Positions 9,905-22,759 of a DNA stretch of 64,000 nucleotides are shown one piece after another. The DNA lies in the NCBI RefSeq assembly GCF_040958095.1, contig NC_091234.1:3069178-3133177 (forward strand). The letters are read 5' to 3'. The number at the start of each line of letters is the position of its first letter. The stretch's first letter is position 1. Source of the stretch: Procambarus clarkii (Eukaryota; Arthropoda; Malacostraca; Decapoda; Cambaridae). The notes below the pieces were generated by a model. That model was not told the origin of the DNA. It ran no database searches and was given only the letters and a program-made list of their open reading frames with translations. The translations under genes were made by a program, and so were the position numbers.

Positions 9905-11907
9905 TGTGAGAGTATGGTCTCTCAAGATATCCCACAGCTGATTTGATTATCTCATTACGGTGCATCATACACCTAGTCGTGCACAGGGCACAATCTCTGT
10001 TAACCCCTGGATGTAAACTGTCATGCGGGGTGTCCCCAGGATGCCCACATAACCAGGAGTACTTTTATAATACGGAGGCTACCGTATGCCCAAGGGTAAA
10101 GTAGATTCAGAGGAATTAAACATTCATGCCATGGAGTCAGGAAGCACACAGTTTAAGGTGAAAGGCGTGGTAGAGAGGGGGAAGCCAGCGAGACAACAGA
10201 TAAGATCTGACCTCTGGGGTCAGCCTAAACCAGCGAAATGGAGAATAACAACTGTGACGTGGTCGTGACGTGTTCATGTCATCTCTGTTACCGATCATGT
10301 AACGATCAATATCATTGGTTCCGGCACCTTTCCTGCTACACCATTGGTCAATTTTAGACCTTGTGTTTGTGCTACCCATGAGGAGCCCTGCAACCACTGG
10401 CTAGAGTATTCACGCAAGGAAGTCCGTACATGATGGTCGTGTCCTTCTGTCTATTCGGCAACAGAATACCATCCATTACTCACCGTCGAGTTAAACTCAG
10501 CGCCTTTTCAATATACCAAAGCTTGCCCAGAATCATGATGATGACTATATTGTTTAGAAGCCTTCTAGAGTGACAAATCACCAGAGCGAGACAGACTGGT
10601 ATCAGGTAACCCTTGGTGACAAATTGAGATCGTCTGTGAGTGACCTAGAGTGACTTTAGTGCTGCTGCTTAAGTAATCTGTGTGTGACTCTTACCACAGT
10701 GCACCACATGGTACCATATAATCAGCTGCCGCCAGCCTCCACTCAGTTTAGAGCGTGAAGCCGCCTCAAGCTGCCACTCGCCCTGTCTCACTCTACTACG
10801 TGACGTCACCACCCGTCACCATCTTACTCACCGCCAGTGCCATCAAGTGTGTGTGTGTCTGTCTGTTACGCATACAGCACGCCCTCCTGTGAGTACTCTC
10901 TGTGCCAAGTACGGTTTGTTTGGAAAACCTGTCGTCAATGGTATCACATCATAACGAGCAAAGCCAGCTGTCAGGCCACTACGAGTTCTTTCATAAATGT
11001 GCCTGAGTGAGTGAATAGGAGAGGTCATGTAAGTACAAGATCTTGTGTTTTATTATTGTGTCTGTCTGTACGCTGATCTGAGGGATCAACCACAGTTCTC
11101 CCCTTCTCATATCTGATCTAGGTATTCGTGGAGACACCCGACGGTGTATGCATGTTTATCTGTGTGGTATCATGACATTACACTTGTCTGTGAATGTGAG
11201 CTTCACATACACCACACATTTAGTTATTGTGTGACATTATTATTGTGCATGTTATTGCCTGTCTCATTAACAGTGCCATTGTTGATTTATTGTACATCAT
11301 CATTACCAGAGTATCCAGTTGGAACTCCTGTGACCCCTTTGCACACCGGCAGTTAGGTTTGCCGTGTTAATGATTTGCTGTCAATTGTGTTAAGTTAGGT
11401 GTTTCTCCATGAGTGGACCCTAATCGATTATTCAGACGTCAAGATTCTCGCTAATGCAACCATAGCCTTTTTAACGCATATCTAAATTAAATCAAGTACC
11501 CCTTCGTATTAGTGGTCAAGTTTGTAAATAAACTATTGTTAAGCTTTAGGCAGTGTTTCCGTTGAACTATTTCTGAATACTGCAAACTATTACTTAAGCC
11601 TTCAGCTCCAGGTGTCTTCAACACCGAGTTGCCTATTATTCACTAAACTATAAATGTGATGAGGACCGTAGGAGTCCCTTAGAGTGTTTCAAGCATTCAT
11701 GAGACTTCAACGACCAACATGGATCAGGTCAGGTGAGGCTAGTCTGAGAAGAGACCCTCAAGGACTCTAACTCGACCTTATTCCCAGGCCCTGTACGGTT
11801 GCTCTTGTATTCTTCTGCTGAATTCCGACAGCTTCGTGAAACGTCTGCCACATGTACATTGGTTATGTATGCATTGCATTCGACAGAGCAAAAATAGTAA
11901 ACCTACA
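9905..11907 (+). repeat. Ty3/gypsy 3' LTR
   Basis: From about 10696 to 11907 this matches the 5' LTR at 3812-5310 (without its CR1 insertion) with moderate divergence and several indels, including a ~60-bp segment near 10900-10960 absent from the 5' copy. It has AATAAA at about 11527 and ends in ACA. Upstream of 10696 the 5' copy is truncated, so homology cannot set the left edge. TGTGAG at 9905, after a purine-rich tract, is the best candidate and gives an LTR of about 2.0 kb. A short open frame at 10086-10268 inside it has no recognisable domain. Confidence 0.7.
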
Positions 11908-12029
11908 TCATGCAACCATCACTGGGTTGACTTGTAGGTGGTCTACAGGTGTGGGTTGCTTCAACTTCAATACTGTGCCTGTTAGCAAATTGCCCCAATC
12001 CCTACAGACAATAACAAGTTCAATCCAGT

Positions 12030-13665
12030 ATTGAAGATTCCAGTATTGGAGAGGTGGTCAGACGTGAATTTGTCAGCCAACTTGATTCCTTTTTCTTGTA
12101 GGAATTTGGCTGTTATCCCTAGACCATAAACATACAGGTCTGATGGGATTTTGTCTACGACATTAGCCTGTACCCTTCGAGCATAACTGCCTAAACATAC
12201 TTAAGGTGCGACTATTCTGTAGACTTGGGCTCCAGAGTTAGTCAGGAATCCTGCTATGTCTAGTTTCATCTCTCGTACAGGCTTGAGTTTCAAGGCATCT
12301 ACCAATTCTTGGGTGATAAATGTGTTTTGGGATTCTTGGTTAAATAATCCAAGAATGGTGGCCTTGGACCATCTGTTCTTAAGGAGTTATTGGGCAGGGG
12401 GGCTAAGCTGAATAACTATCAGACTTTGTTGATAGTACACTTACATCTGGAAGTACTTTACAGAATTGTACAGTAGTAGAAGTTTCTTCCTCCACCTGTG
12501 GTTAGAGAGCCTTTGTACTTGTGTCCCCACACTGTGCTGCATGGTGTTGACTCTTACTGCACCTATTGCAGGTGCGCATTTGGGGTGCACAGGTATTGGG
12601 GTTATGTGGCTTTTGACACCTGGTGGATCTGTGCAATTCCTTGAGTCGCTTTACATGTGTAGCACGATCAGGATAAGTATTGTAGTTGTACATGGAATGT
12701 TCTTCATCACAGAATAAACACGTCCTCCATACTACAGCGCCTTTGGGAGACACCGTCTTGGGTGACACAGTAATGGTAGGTTTGGAGGCACCCACTGCAT
12801 ATGTGCCCTCACTGCCTTGTTTCCACCTTGGGGCGGAGGTAGATGTTTTAGGTTTATTTGGAGTACTGTGTGTTCTCTGTGGTTTACTGTGGGTGCTTAA
12901 CGGAGATTTAGGTGTTGATTTATAATCTGTGTTTGCTCTCTGTTGTTCTATAACAGAGTGTAAACCTTCCGTTTTCTCCTATACTGTCAGAGAAGCTTTG
13001 TTGTGCAAGGTACACAACTTATCCAATATTTCACTTGCTAATTAGCATTTTACAACAATTTTAGTTATCCACTCACCCCCATTTAAATCAATCTTATGGC
13101 TGAGTGCTTTGAGTAATGACTCAAGTGCCACTCTAAAGGCTTGGAGTAAGTCAGTTGTTCCATGCATGGATGGTAAGTCCAAAAAACTTTAAACTAAAAG
13201 TGTGGCAGCTCGTTCTGGATCAGCATAATTTTCCTTTACGAGCTGCACTGCACTATCATAGCCGTCATTTGATAATGTTAAATTACATACCACTTTAAAA
13301 GCCTCCCCTCTTAACTGTCCCTGTAAGTATGTAAATTTGATGGTTTTGGGGATAGCTGCATTAACATCCACTGCATCAACAAATTTGTTCCAGAAGTTAT
13401 CTCCATTTTTATACTCTGTTCCAGAGAATGTTGGTAAACTAACTGATGGTAGTTTAACTTCTGATTGTGTCGGGTAAAGGGAAGCTGTGGTTGTAATGTT
13501 TGTTGTTGCCTTGTAATGGGTTATTACATTGACAAAGGACTGTACTTTGGCTTGAATGATATCTTCATAATCTGCCTGTTCATTTAGACAGCTTATAATT
13601 CACTATCATCTATGGTAGTGTCAGTAAGAACAGCCACATATTTCTCTATTTGGCTTCTTACTTGG
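12030..13665 (-). pseudogene. BEL/Pao gag-protease, degenerate
   Basis: On the minus strand, order 5' to 3': a DUF1759-like Gag core (KFTYLQGQLRGEAFKVV and AVQLVKENYADPERA, 13371-13189), then the zinc-knuckle region (12795-12502) with CNRCSKSQHHAAQC, then a protease segment. It is homologous to the BEL/Pao ORF at 38058-40034 but divergent. It is clearly dead: the first knuckle has lost its last Cys (HSMYNY where the other copy has HSTYRC), the protease active site reads GLFNQESQ where the other copy has GLFDQGSQ, and several frameshifts separate the pieces. The 5' end runs into (AT)n at 13673. Confidence 0.85.
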
Positions 13666-13670
13666 TGTAC

Positions 13671-13837
<167 letters not shown>

Positions 13838-13875
<38 letters not shown>
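13838..13875. repeat. (AT)n microsatellite
   Basis: A short (AT)n tract between the 260-bp-unit fragment and an inverted PLE terminal fragment. Confidence 0.95.
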
Positions 13876-15540
<1,665 letters not shown>

Positions 15541-15701
15541 TATATTTTGGTAGCAGTCTTTCCTGTAGACATATATTATTAAATATGACCGAAAAAGTAA
15601 GATTAATAATTCTAACACGAATTTTCTCAATCTTTCGTACATTTCTTTTCACTGTTGGAGGTAAATCAAAAATCAATTCTCCAAAATTCATTTTTATTTC
15701 T

Positions 15702-15754
15702 AGTCTGACGCGACACGAGCGCGTTTCGTAAAACTTATTACATTTTCAAAGACT
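15702..15754 (-). ncRNA. Hammerhead-like fold in PLE-A terminal repeat (copy 1)
   Basis: In sense orientation to the PLE: helix I AGTCT/AGACT, single-stranded TTGAAAAT, helix II GTAA/TTAC, GAA, helix III ACGCG/CGCGT, then C as the predicted cleavage nucleotide. The layout matches a type I hammerhead, but positions 3 and 8 read U and A where the consensus has C and G, and an extra U precedes helix II. Self-cleavage is unproven. Confidence 0.6.
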
Positions 15755-15834
15755 TTAGTTTACAAATACACAACTGAATAGAACTTACACATCTCCGATT
15801 TTATATCTACATTTGAGTGAGGTGGATGGGGTGA

Positions 15835-15990
15835 GGTGGCATTAATAGGGTATTAATTTCATCAACACAAGACAGAACAAGAGGAGGTATTAATAGGGTA
15901 TTAATTTCATCAACACAAGACAGAACAAGAGGTGGCATTAATAGGGTATTAATTTCATCAACACAAGACAGAACACGAAACAATGGGTAT
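15835..15990. repeat. 48-bp tandem repeat in PLE-A 3' UTR (3 copies)
   Basis: TTAATAGGGTATTAATTTCA starts at 15842, 15890 and 15938, a period of 48 bp. The unit is closely similar to the CR1 ORF2 codons around GDINRVLKVSTQDRTRNNG. The + strand copy at 18688-18800 has two units. Confidence 0.9.
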
Positions 15991-16629
15991 TGAATAGAAG
16001 TGTTTGTAGAAAGCCTATTGGTCCATATTTCTTGATGCTTCTATATTGGAGCGGAGTCTTGAGGTGGGTAGAATATAATTGTGCATTAATTGGCTGTTGA
16101 TTGCTGGTGTTGACTTCTTGATGTGTAGTGCCTCGCAAACGTCAAGCTGCCTGCTATCGCTGTATCTATCGATGATTTCTGTGTTGTTTACTAGGATTTC
16201 TCTGGCGATGGTTTGGTTGTGGGAAGAGATTATATGTTCCTTAATGGAGCCCTGTTGCTTATGCATCGTTAAACGCCTAGAAAGAGATGTTGTTGTCTTG
16301 CCTATATACTGGGTTTTTTGGAGCTTACAGTCCCCAAGAGGGCATTTGAAGGCATAGACGACGTTAGTCTCTTTTAAAGCGTTCTGTTTTGTGTCTGGAG
16401 AGTTTCTCATGAGTAGGCTGGCCGTTTTTCTGGTTTTATAGTAAATCGTCAGTTGTATCCTCTGATTTTTGTCTGTAGGGATAACGTTTCTATTAACAAT
16501 ATCTTTCAGGACCCTTTCCTCCGTTTTATGAGCTGTGGAAAAGAAGTTCCTGTAAAATAGTTTAATAGGGGGTATAGGTGTTGTGTTAGTTGTTTCTTCA
16601 GAGGTTGCATGGCGTTTCACTTTCCTTCT

Positions 16630-17458
16630 TTCCTTGGAAAGCAACGAAGAGCAAGGAAGCGCAGGCCCCTCAGAGAGTATCGGAAGTACCTAAGCAAACC
16701 TTAGTTGTGGGAGATTCCCAGATAAGGTATTTGGATAGAACGTTTTGTGCTAGAGATAGGGGGAACAGGTTAAGGGTTTGCTATCCCGGAGCTGGCATTG
16801 GTGATATTATAAACAACATGAATGATATTATGGCTGGAAATGGGAACAATCCTAATATTTGCATTAGCGTGGGAGGAAATGATGTTGGTCGAGTTAGGAG
16901 TGAGGAACTGATTCAGAGGTATAAAACAGCCATAGAATTAGGAGGAAGGGAGGAATCCCGATCATATGTGGCATTCTTCCAAGAAAGGGAGTGTGAAATG
17001 AATGGATATCGAGGGCACTTGGTGTCAATTGCCGGCAGGAAAGATATTGCAAATCAAATGCAATATCTTTCATAGACAACTGGGAACACTTATATGGAAG
17101 AAATGAAATGTATGCTCGTGATGGGGTGCATCTATCGAGAGCTGGGGTTGTTGCTGTTGCGAACTCGTTGGAAGAAGTGGTTAGAGGTGTTTGTTTGGGT
17201 TTAAACTGTTAGTAGATAGAGGTATGGGAATTGATTTGGAGGAAGGAGGTAATAAAAGTATGTGTTTGTGGGAGAAAGGAATTGGCAAAACGATCAGGGA
17301 AAGAGAAGGGCCGCAAAATAACAATTCACTTAGGGTATATTACACTAACAGTAGAAGTCTAAGAAATAAAATTAACGAATTAAATGCTCTTGTCTGCACA
17401 GAAAAAATAGATATTATTGCACTTACCGAAACGTGGATGAATGTAGAAAATAGAGAAC
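16630..17458 (+). pseudogene. CR1-like fragment: ORF1 esterase end and ORF2 start
   Basis: An 829-bp internal piece of the CR1-like family. Its first part matches ORF1 of the copy at 60563-61105, an SGNH/GDSL-type esterase with LVVGDSQIRYLDR and ISVGGNDVGR; a frameshift follows near 16950, and the DGVHLSRAG catalytic block is readable at about 17120-17150. The second part is the start of ORF2 with the endonuclease beginning LRVYYTNSRSLRNKINEL and ALTETWMNVEN. Both ends are abrupt and abut oppositely oriented PLE-A pieces: left at TTCCTTCTT about 16629, right at AGAACTC about 17458. Confidence 0.88.
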
Positions 17459-18665
17459 TCCTCTTGACATACCAGAAAATATTCTGAGGAAACTACTCCA
17501 AGCTTGTACTAAAGAGGCACCCTTCTTGAGCCCGGATGGGCACATGTATAAGCAAGTAGATGGGGTCGCCATGGGTTCTCCCCTAGGTGTCGTGTTTGCA
17601 AACTTCTACATGGGTACCATCGAGCAAAAAGTCTTAGTCGACATGAACTTGAAACCGGCCATATACTGCAGGTATGTTGACGACATTTTTACACAGGTAC
17701 CTGATGTCAGACATCTGCAGGAGCTGAAGGAGGCATTTGAGCAGAGTTCCGTGCTGCGTTTCACTTACGAGATGGAAAAGGATGGGAAGCTGCCCTTTCT
17801 AGATGTAACAGTCATGGAAAAGAGCGGAGGTTTCCACACTGCAGTCTACACTAAGGAAACGAACATAGGAATGTGCCTAAATGCCAACAGCGACTGCCCA
17901 GACAGGTACAAGAGGAGTGTTGTTAATGCATATGTCGACCGTGCTCTCAGCCACAGCTCAGAATGGAAGCAAGTCGAAGAAGAACTCTGTAGGGTAAGGC
18001 AGGTCCTAGTCAACAACGGCTTCTCCAATGGTTTCGTCGAAGACATCATAAGAAGGAAAGTGAAACGCCATGCAACCTCTGAAGAGACAACTAACACAAC
18101 ACCTATACCCCCTTTTAAACTATTTTACAGGAACTTCTTTTCCACAGCTCATAAATCGGAGGAAAGGGTCCTGAAAGATATTGTTAATAGAAAAGTTATC
18201 CCTACAGACAAAAATCAGAGGATACAACTGACGATTTACTATAAATCCAGAAAAACGGCCAGCCTACTCATGAGAAACTCTCCAGACACAAAACAGAACG
18301 CTTTAAAAGAGACTAACGTCGTCTATGCCTTCAAATGCCCTCTTGGGGACTGTAAGCTCCAAAAAACCCAGTATATAGGCAAGACAACAACATCTCTTTC
18401 TAGGCGTTTAACGATGCATAAGCAACAGGGCTCCATTAAGGAACATATAATCTCTTCCCACAACCAAACCATCGCCAGAGAAATCCTAGTAAACAACACA
18501 GAAATCATCGATAGATACAGCGATAGCAGGCGGCTTGACGTTTGCGAGGCACTACACATCAAGAAGTCAACACCAGCAATCAACAGCCAATTAATGCACA
18601 ACTATATTCTACCCACCTCAAGACTCCGCTCCAATATAGAAGCATCAAGAAATATGGACCAATAG
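17459..18665 (+). pseudogene. PLE-A RT C-terminus and GIY-YIG endonuclease, 5'-truncated
   Basis: Open from about 17463 (LDIPENILRKLLQAC) to the stop at 18663-18665, without internal stops. It contains RT motif B GVAMGSPLG, the catalytic CRYVDDIF, LPFLDVTVMEKSGG, and the GIY-YIG nuclease with VVYAFKCPLGDCKL, QYIGKTTTSLSRRL and CEALHI. It lacks the N-terminal ~420 residues, including motif A, because the 5' end is cut where the CR1 fragment ends. It is nearly identical to the 820-aa ORF at 26619-29081. A 3' UTR, the hammerhead-like segment and the terminal repeat follow up to 19093. Confidence 0.93.
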
Positions 18666-19091
18666 GCTTATTACAATCACTTCTATTCAATTCCCATTGT
18701 TTCGTGTTCATTCTTGTGTTGATGAAATTAATACCCTATTAATGCCACCTCTTGTTCTGTCTTGTGTTGATGAAATTAATACCCTATTAATGCCACCTCA
18801 CCCCATCCACCTCTCTCAAATGTAGATATAAAATCGGAGATGCGTAAGTTCTATTCAGTTGTGTATTTATAAACTAAAGTCTTTGAAAATGTAATAAGTT
18901 TTACGAAACGCGCTCGTGTCGCGTCAGACTAGAAATAAAAATGAATTTTGGAGAATTGATTTTTGATTTACCTCCAACAGTGAAAAGAAATGTACGAAAA
19001 ATTGAGAAAATTCGTGTTAGAATTATTAATCTTACTTTTTCGGTGATATTTAATAATATATGTCTACAGGAAAGACTGCTACCAAAATATA

Positions 19092-19093
<2 letters not shown>
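18666..19093 (+). repeat. PLE-A 3' UTR and terminal repeat
   Basis: It starts immediately after the stop with a variant of the shared module, then has two 48-bp units (18688-18800), the hammerhead-like segment (18878-18930), and the terminal-repeat ORF start (ATG 18941, encoding [16 protein letters not shown] through PKYTN). It ends exactly where (AT)n begins. Confidence 0.88.
18878..18930 (+). ncRNA. Hammerhead-like fold in PLE-A terminal repeat (copy 2)
   Basis: Helix I AGTCT 18878-18882 with AGACT 18926-18930; core TTGAAAAT 18883-18890; helix II GTAA 18891-18894 with TTAC 18901-18904; GAA 18905-18907; helix III ACGCG with CGCGT; predicted cleavage after C18925. Same U3/A8 core as the other copies. 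It lies 10 nt upstream of the terminal ATG at 18941. Confidence 0.6.

Positions 19094-19184
<91 letters not shown>
19094..19184. repeat. (AT)n microsatellite
   Basis: About 91 bp of (AT)n joining the PLE-A 3' end to the first foldback element. Confidence 0.97.
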
Positions 19185-20441
<1,257 letters not shown>

Positions 20442-20454
20442 ATATATATATATA

Positions 20455-20522
<68 letters not shown>
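20442..20522. repeat. (AT)n microsatellite, interrupted
   Basis: (AT)n with GATAT and GTAT interruptions between foldback copies 2 and 3. Confidence 0.93.
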
Positions 20523-20525
<3 letters not shown>

Positions 20526-20908
20526 GTACCTAGTAGCCAGAACGCACTTCTCAGCCTACTATGCAAGGCCCTATTTACCTAATAAACCAAGTTTTTCTCT
20601 ATTAATATATTTTCTCTAATTTTTTTCTTATGAAATGATAAAGCTACCCATTTCATTATGTATGAGGTCAATTTTTTATTATTGGAGTTAAAATTAACGT
20701 AGATATATGACCGAACCTAACCAACCCACCCTAACCTAACCTAACCTATTTTTATAGGTTAGGTTAGGTTAGGTAGCCGAAAAAGTTAGGTTAGGTTAGG
20801 TTAGGTAGGTTAGGTAGTCGAAAAACAATTAATTCATGAAAACTTGGCTTATTAGGCAAATCGGGCCTTGCATAGTAGGCATAGAAGTGCGTTCTGGCTA
20901 CTAGGTAC

Positions 20909-20911
<3 letters not shown>
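20523..20911. mobile_element. Foldback/MITE-like element, copy 3
   Basis: 389 bp, in the same orientation as copy 1: one CCTAA array, then two TTAGG arrays. Terminal inverted repeats are intact, and a short (AT)n tract follows at 20912-20940. Confidence 0.88.
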
Positions 20912-20940
<29 letters not shown>

Positions 20941-20944
<4 letters not shown>

Positions 20945-21785
20945 AACAAGCCTGAATGGTCCCCAGGACATATGCAACTGAAAACTCACACCCCAGAAGT
21001 GACTCGAACCCATACTCCCAGAAGCAACACATCTGGTATGTACAAGACGCCTTAATCCACTTGACCATCACGACCGGACAAAATGAGGTGATAGCCGAGG
21101 CTATTTGAACCACCCCACCGCCGGCACTCGGATAGTTATCTTGGGCATAGCATTTTACCAAATCACCTCATTCTTTGGGGCAACACGTGAGGAACACAAA
21201 TGCGAACAAGCCTGAATGGTCCCCAGGACATATGCAACTGAAAACTCACACCCCAGAAGTGACTCGAACCCATACTCCCAGAAGCAACGCATCTGGTATG
21301 TACAAGACGCCTTAATCCACTTGACCATCACGACCGGACAAAATGAGGTGATAGCCGAGGCTATTTGAACCACCCCACCGCCGGCACTCGGATAGTTATC
21401 TTGGGCATAGCATTTTACCAAATCACCTCATTCTTTGGGGCAACACGTGAGGAACACAAATGCGAACAAGCCTGAATGGTCCCCAGGACATATGCAACTG
21501 AAAACTCACACCCCAGAAGTGACTCGAACCCATACTCCCAGAAGCAACGCATCTGGTATGTACAAGACGCCTTAATCCACTTGACCATCACGACCGGACA
21601 AAATGAGGTGATAGCCGAGGCTATTTGAACCACCCCACCGCCGGCACTCGGATAGTTATCTTGGGCATAGCATTTTACCAAATCACCTCATTCTTTGGGG
21701 CAACACGTGAGGAACACAAATGCGAACAAGCCTGAATGGTCCCCAGGACATATGCAACTGAAAACTCACACCCCAGAAGTGACTC
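20941..21785. repeat. 260-bp tandem array, left arm
   Basis: Units start TGCGAACAAGCCTGAATGGT at 20941, 21201, 21461 and 21721, an exact 260-bp period; the fourth is cut at 21785. Units are nearly identical. On the reverse strand each carries a tRNA-like segment with box A TGGTCAAGTGG and box B GGTTCGAGTCA. Confidence 0.95.
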
Positions 21786-21792
21786 AGAAGTG

Positions 21793-22620
21793 GCTTCTGG
21801 GAGTATGGGTTCGAGTCACTTCTGGGGTGTGAGTTTTCAGTTGCATATGTCCTGGGGACCATTCAGGCTTGTTCGCATTTGTGTTCCTCACGTGTTGCCC
21901 CAAAGAATGAGGGGATTTGGTAAAATGCTATGCCCAAGATAACTATCCGAGTGCCGGCGGTGGGGTGGTTCAAATAGCCTCGGCTATCACCTCATTTTGT
22001 CCGGTCGTGATGGTCAAGTGGATTAAGGCGTCTTGTACATACCAGATGCGTTGCTTCTGGGAGTATGGGTTCGAGTCACTTCTGGGGTGTGAGTTTTCAG
22101 TTGCATATGTCCTGGGGACCATTCAGGCTTGTTCGCATTTGTGTTCCTCACGTGTTGCCCCAAAGAATGAGGTGATTTGGTAAAATGCTATGCCCAAGAT
22201 AACTATCCGAGTGCCGGCGGTGGGGTGGTTCAAATAGCCTCGGCTATCACCTCATTTTGTCCGGTCGTGATGGTCAAGTGGATTAAGGCGTCTTGTACAT
22301 ACCAGATGCGTTGCTTCTGGGAGTATGGGTTCGAGTCACTTCTGGGGTGTGAGTTTTCAGTTGCATATGTCCTGGGGACCATTCAGGCTTGTTCGCATTT
22401 GTGTTCCTCACGTGTTGCCCCAAAGAATGAGGTGATTTGGTAAAATGCTATGCCCAAGATAACTATCCGAGTGCCGGCGGTGGGGTGGTTCAAATAGCCT
22501 CGGCTATCACCTCATTTTGTCCGGTCGTGATGGTCAAGTGGATTAAGGCGTCTTGTACATACCAGATGCGTTGCTTCTGGGAGTATGGGTTCGAGTCACT
22601 TCTGGGGTGTGAGTTTTCAG

Positions 22621-22622
<2 letters not shown>
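21793..22622. repeat. 260-bp tandem array, right arm (inverted)
   Basis: The same unit in opposite orientation: GTTCGCA ends fall at 21877, 22137 and 22397. A 7-bp linker (21786-21792) joins it to the left arm, forming a ~1.7-kb head-to-head palindrome. The tRNA-like segment lies at about 22006-22085 in the first full unit and looks tRNA-Leu/Ser-like in its D-arm, but its T-stem is mismatched, so it is a tRNA-derived repeat and not a functional tRNA. (AT)n follows directly. Confidence 0.93.
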
Positions 22623-22700
<78 letters not shown>

Positions 22701-22704
22701 ATAT

Positions 22705-22741
<37 letters not shown>

Positions 22742-22745
22742 TTTA
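22623..22745. repeat. (AT)n microsatellite
   Basis: (AT)n with GTGT and AAAT interruptions at its right side. Confidence 0.95.
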
Positions 22746-22759
22746 TTATTTAGGGTACC

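Noticed and set aside
10086..10268. 60-aa ORF near the gypsy 3' LTR as an env or accessory gene
   Set aside because: Short, no signal peptide or membrane segment, and it probably lies inside the LTR.
22006..22085. Functional tRNA-Leu gene
   Set aside because: The T-stem is mismatched and the acceptor ends do not pair; it is a tRNA-derived repeat.
20901..22443. Recurrent 88-aa frame in the 260-bp units
   Set aside because: 260 is not a multiple of 3 and the frame overlaps its own next copy; the tRNA-like segment explains the unit better.
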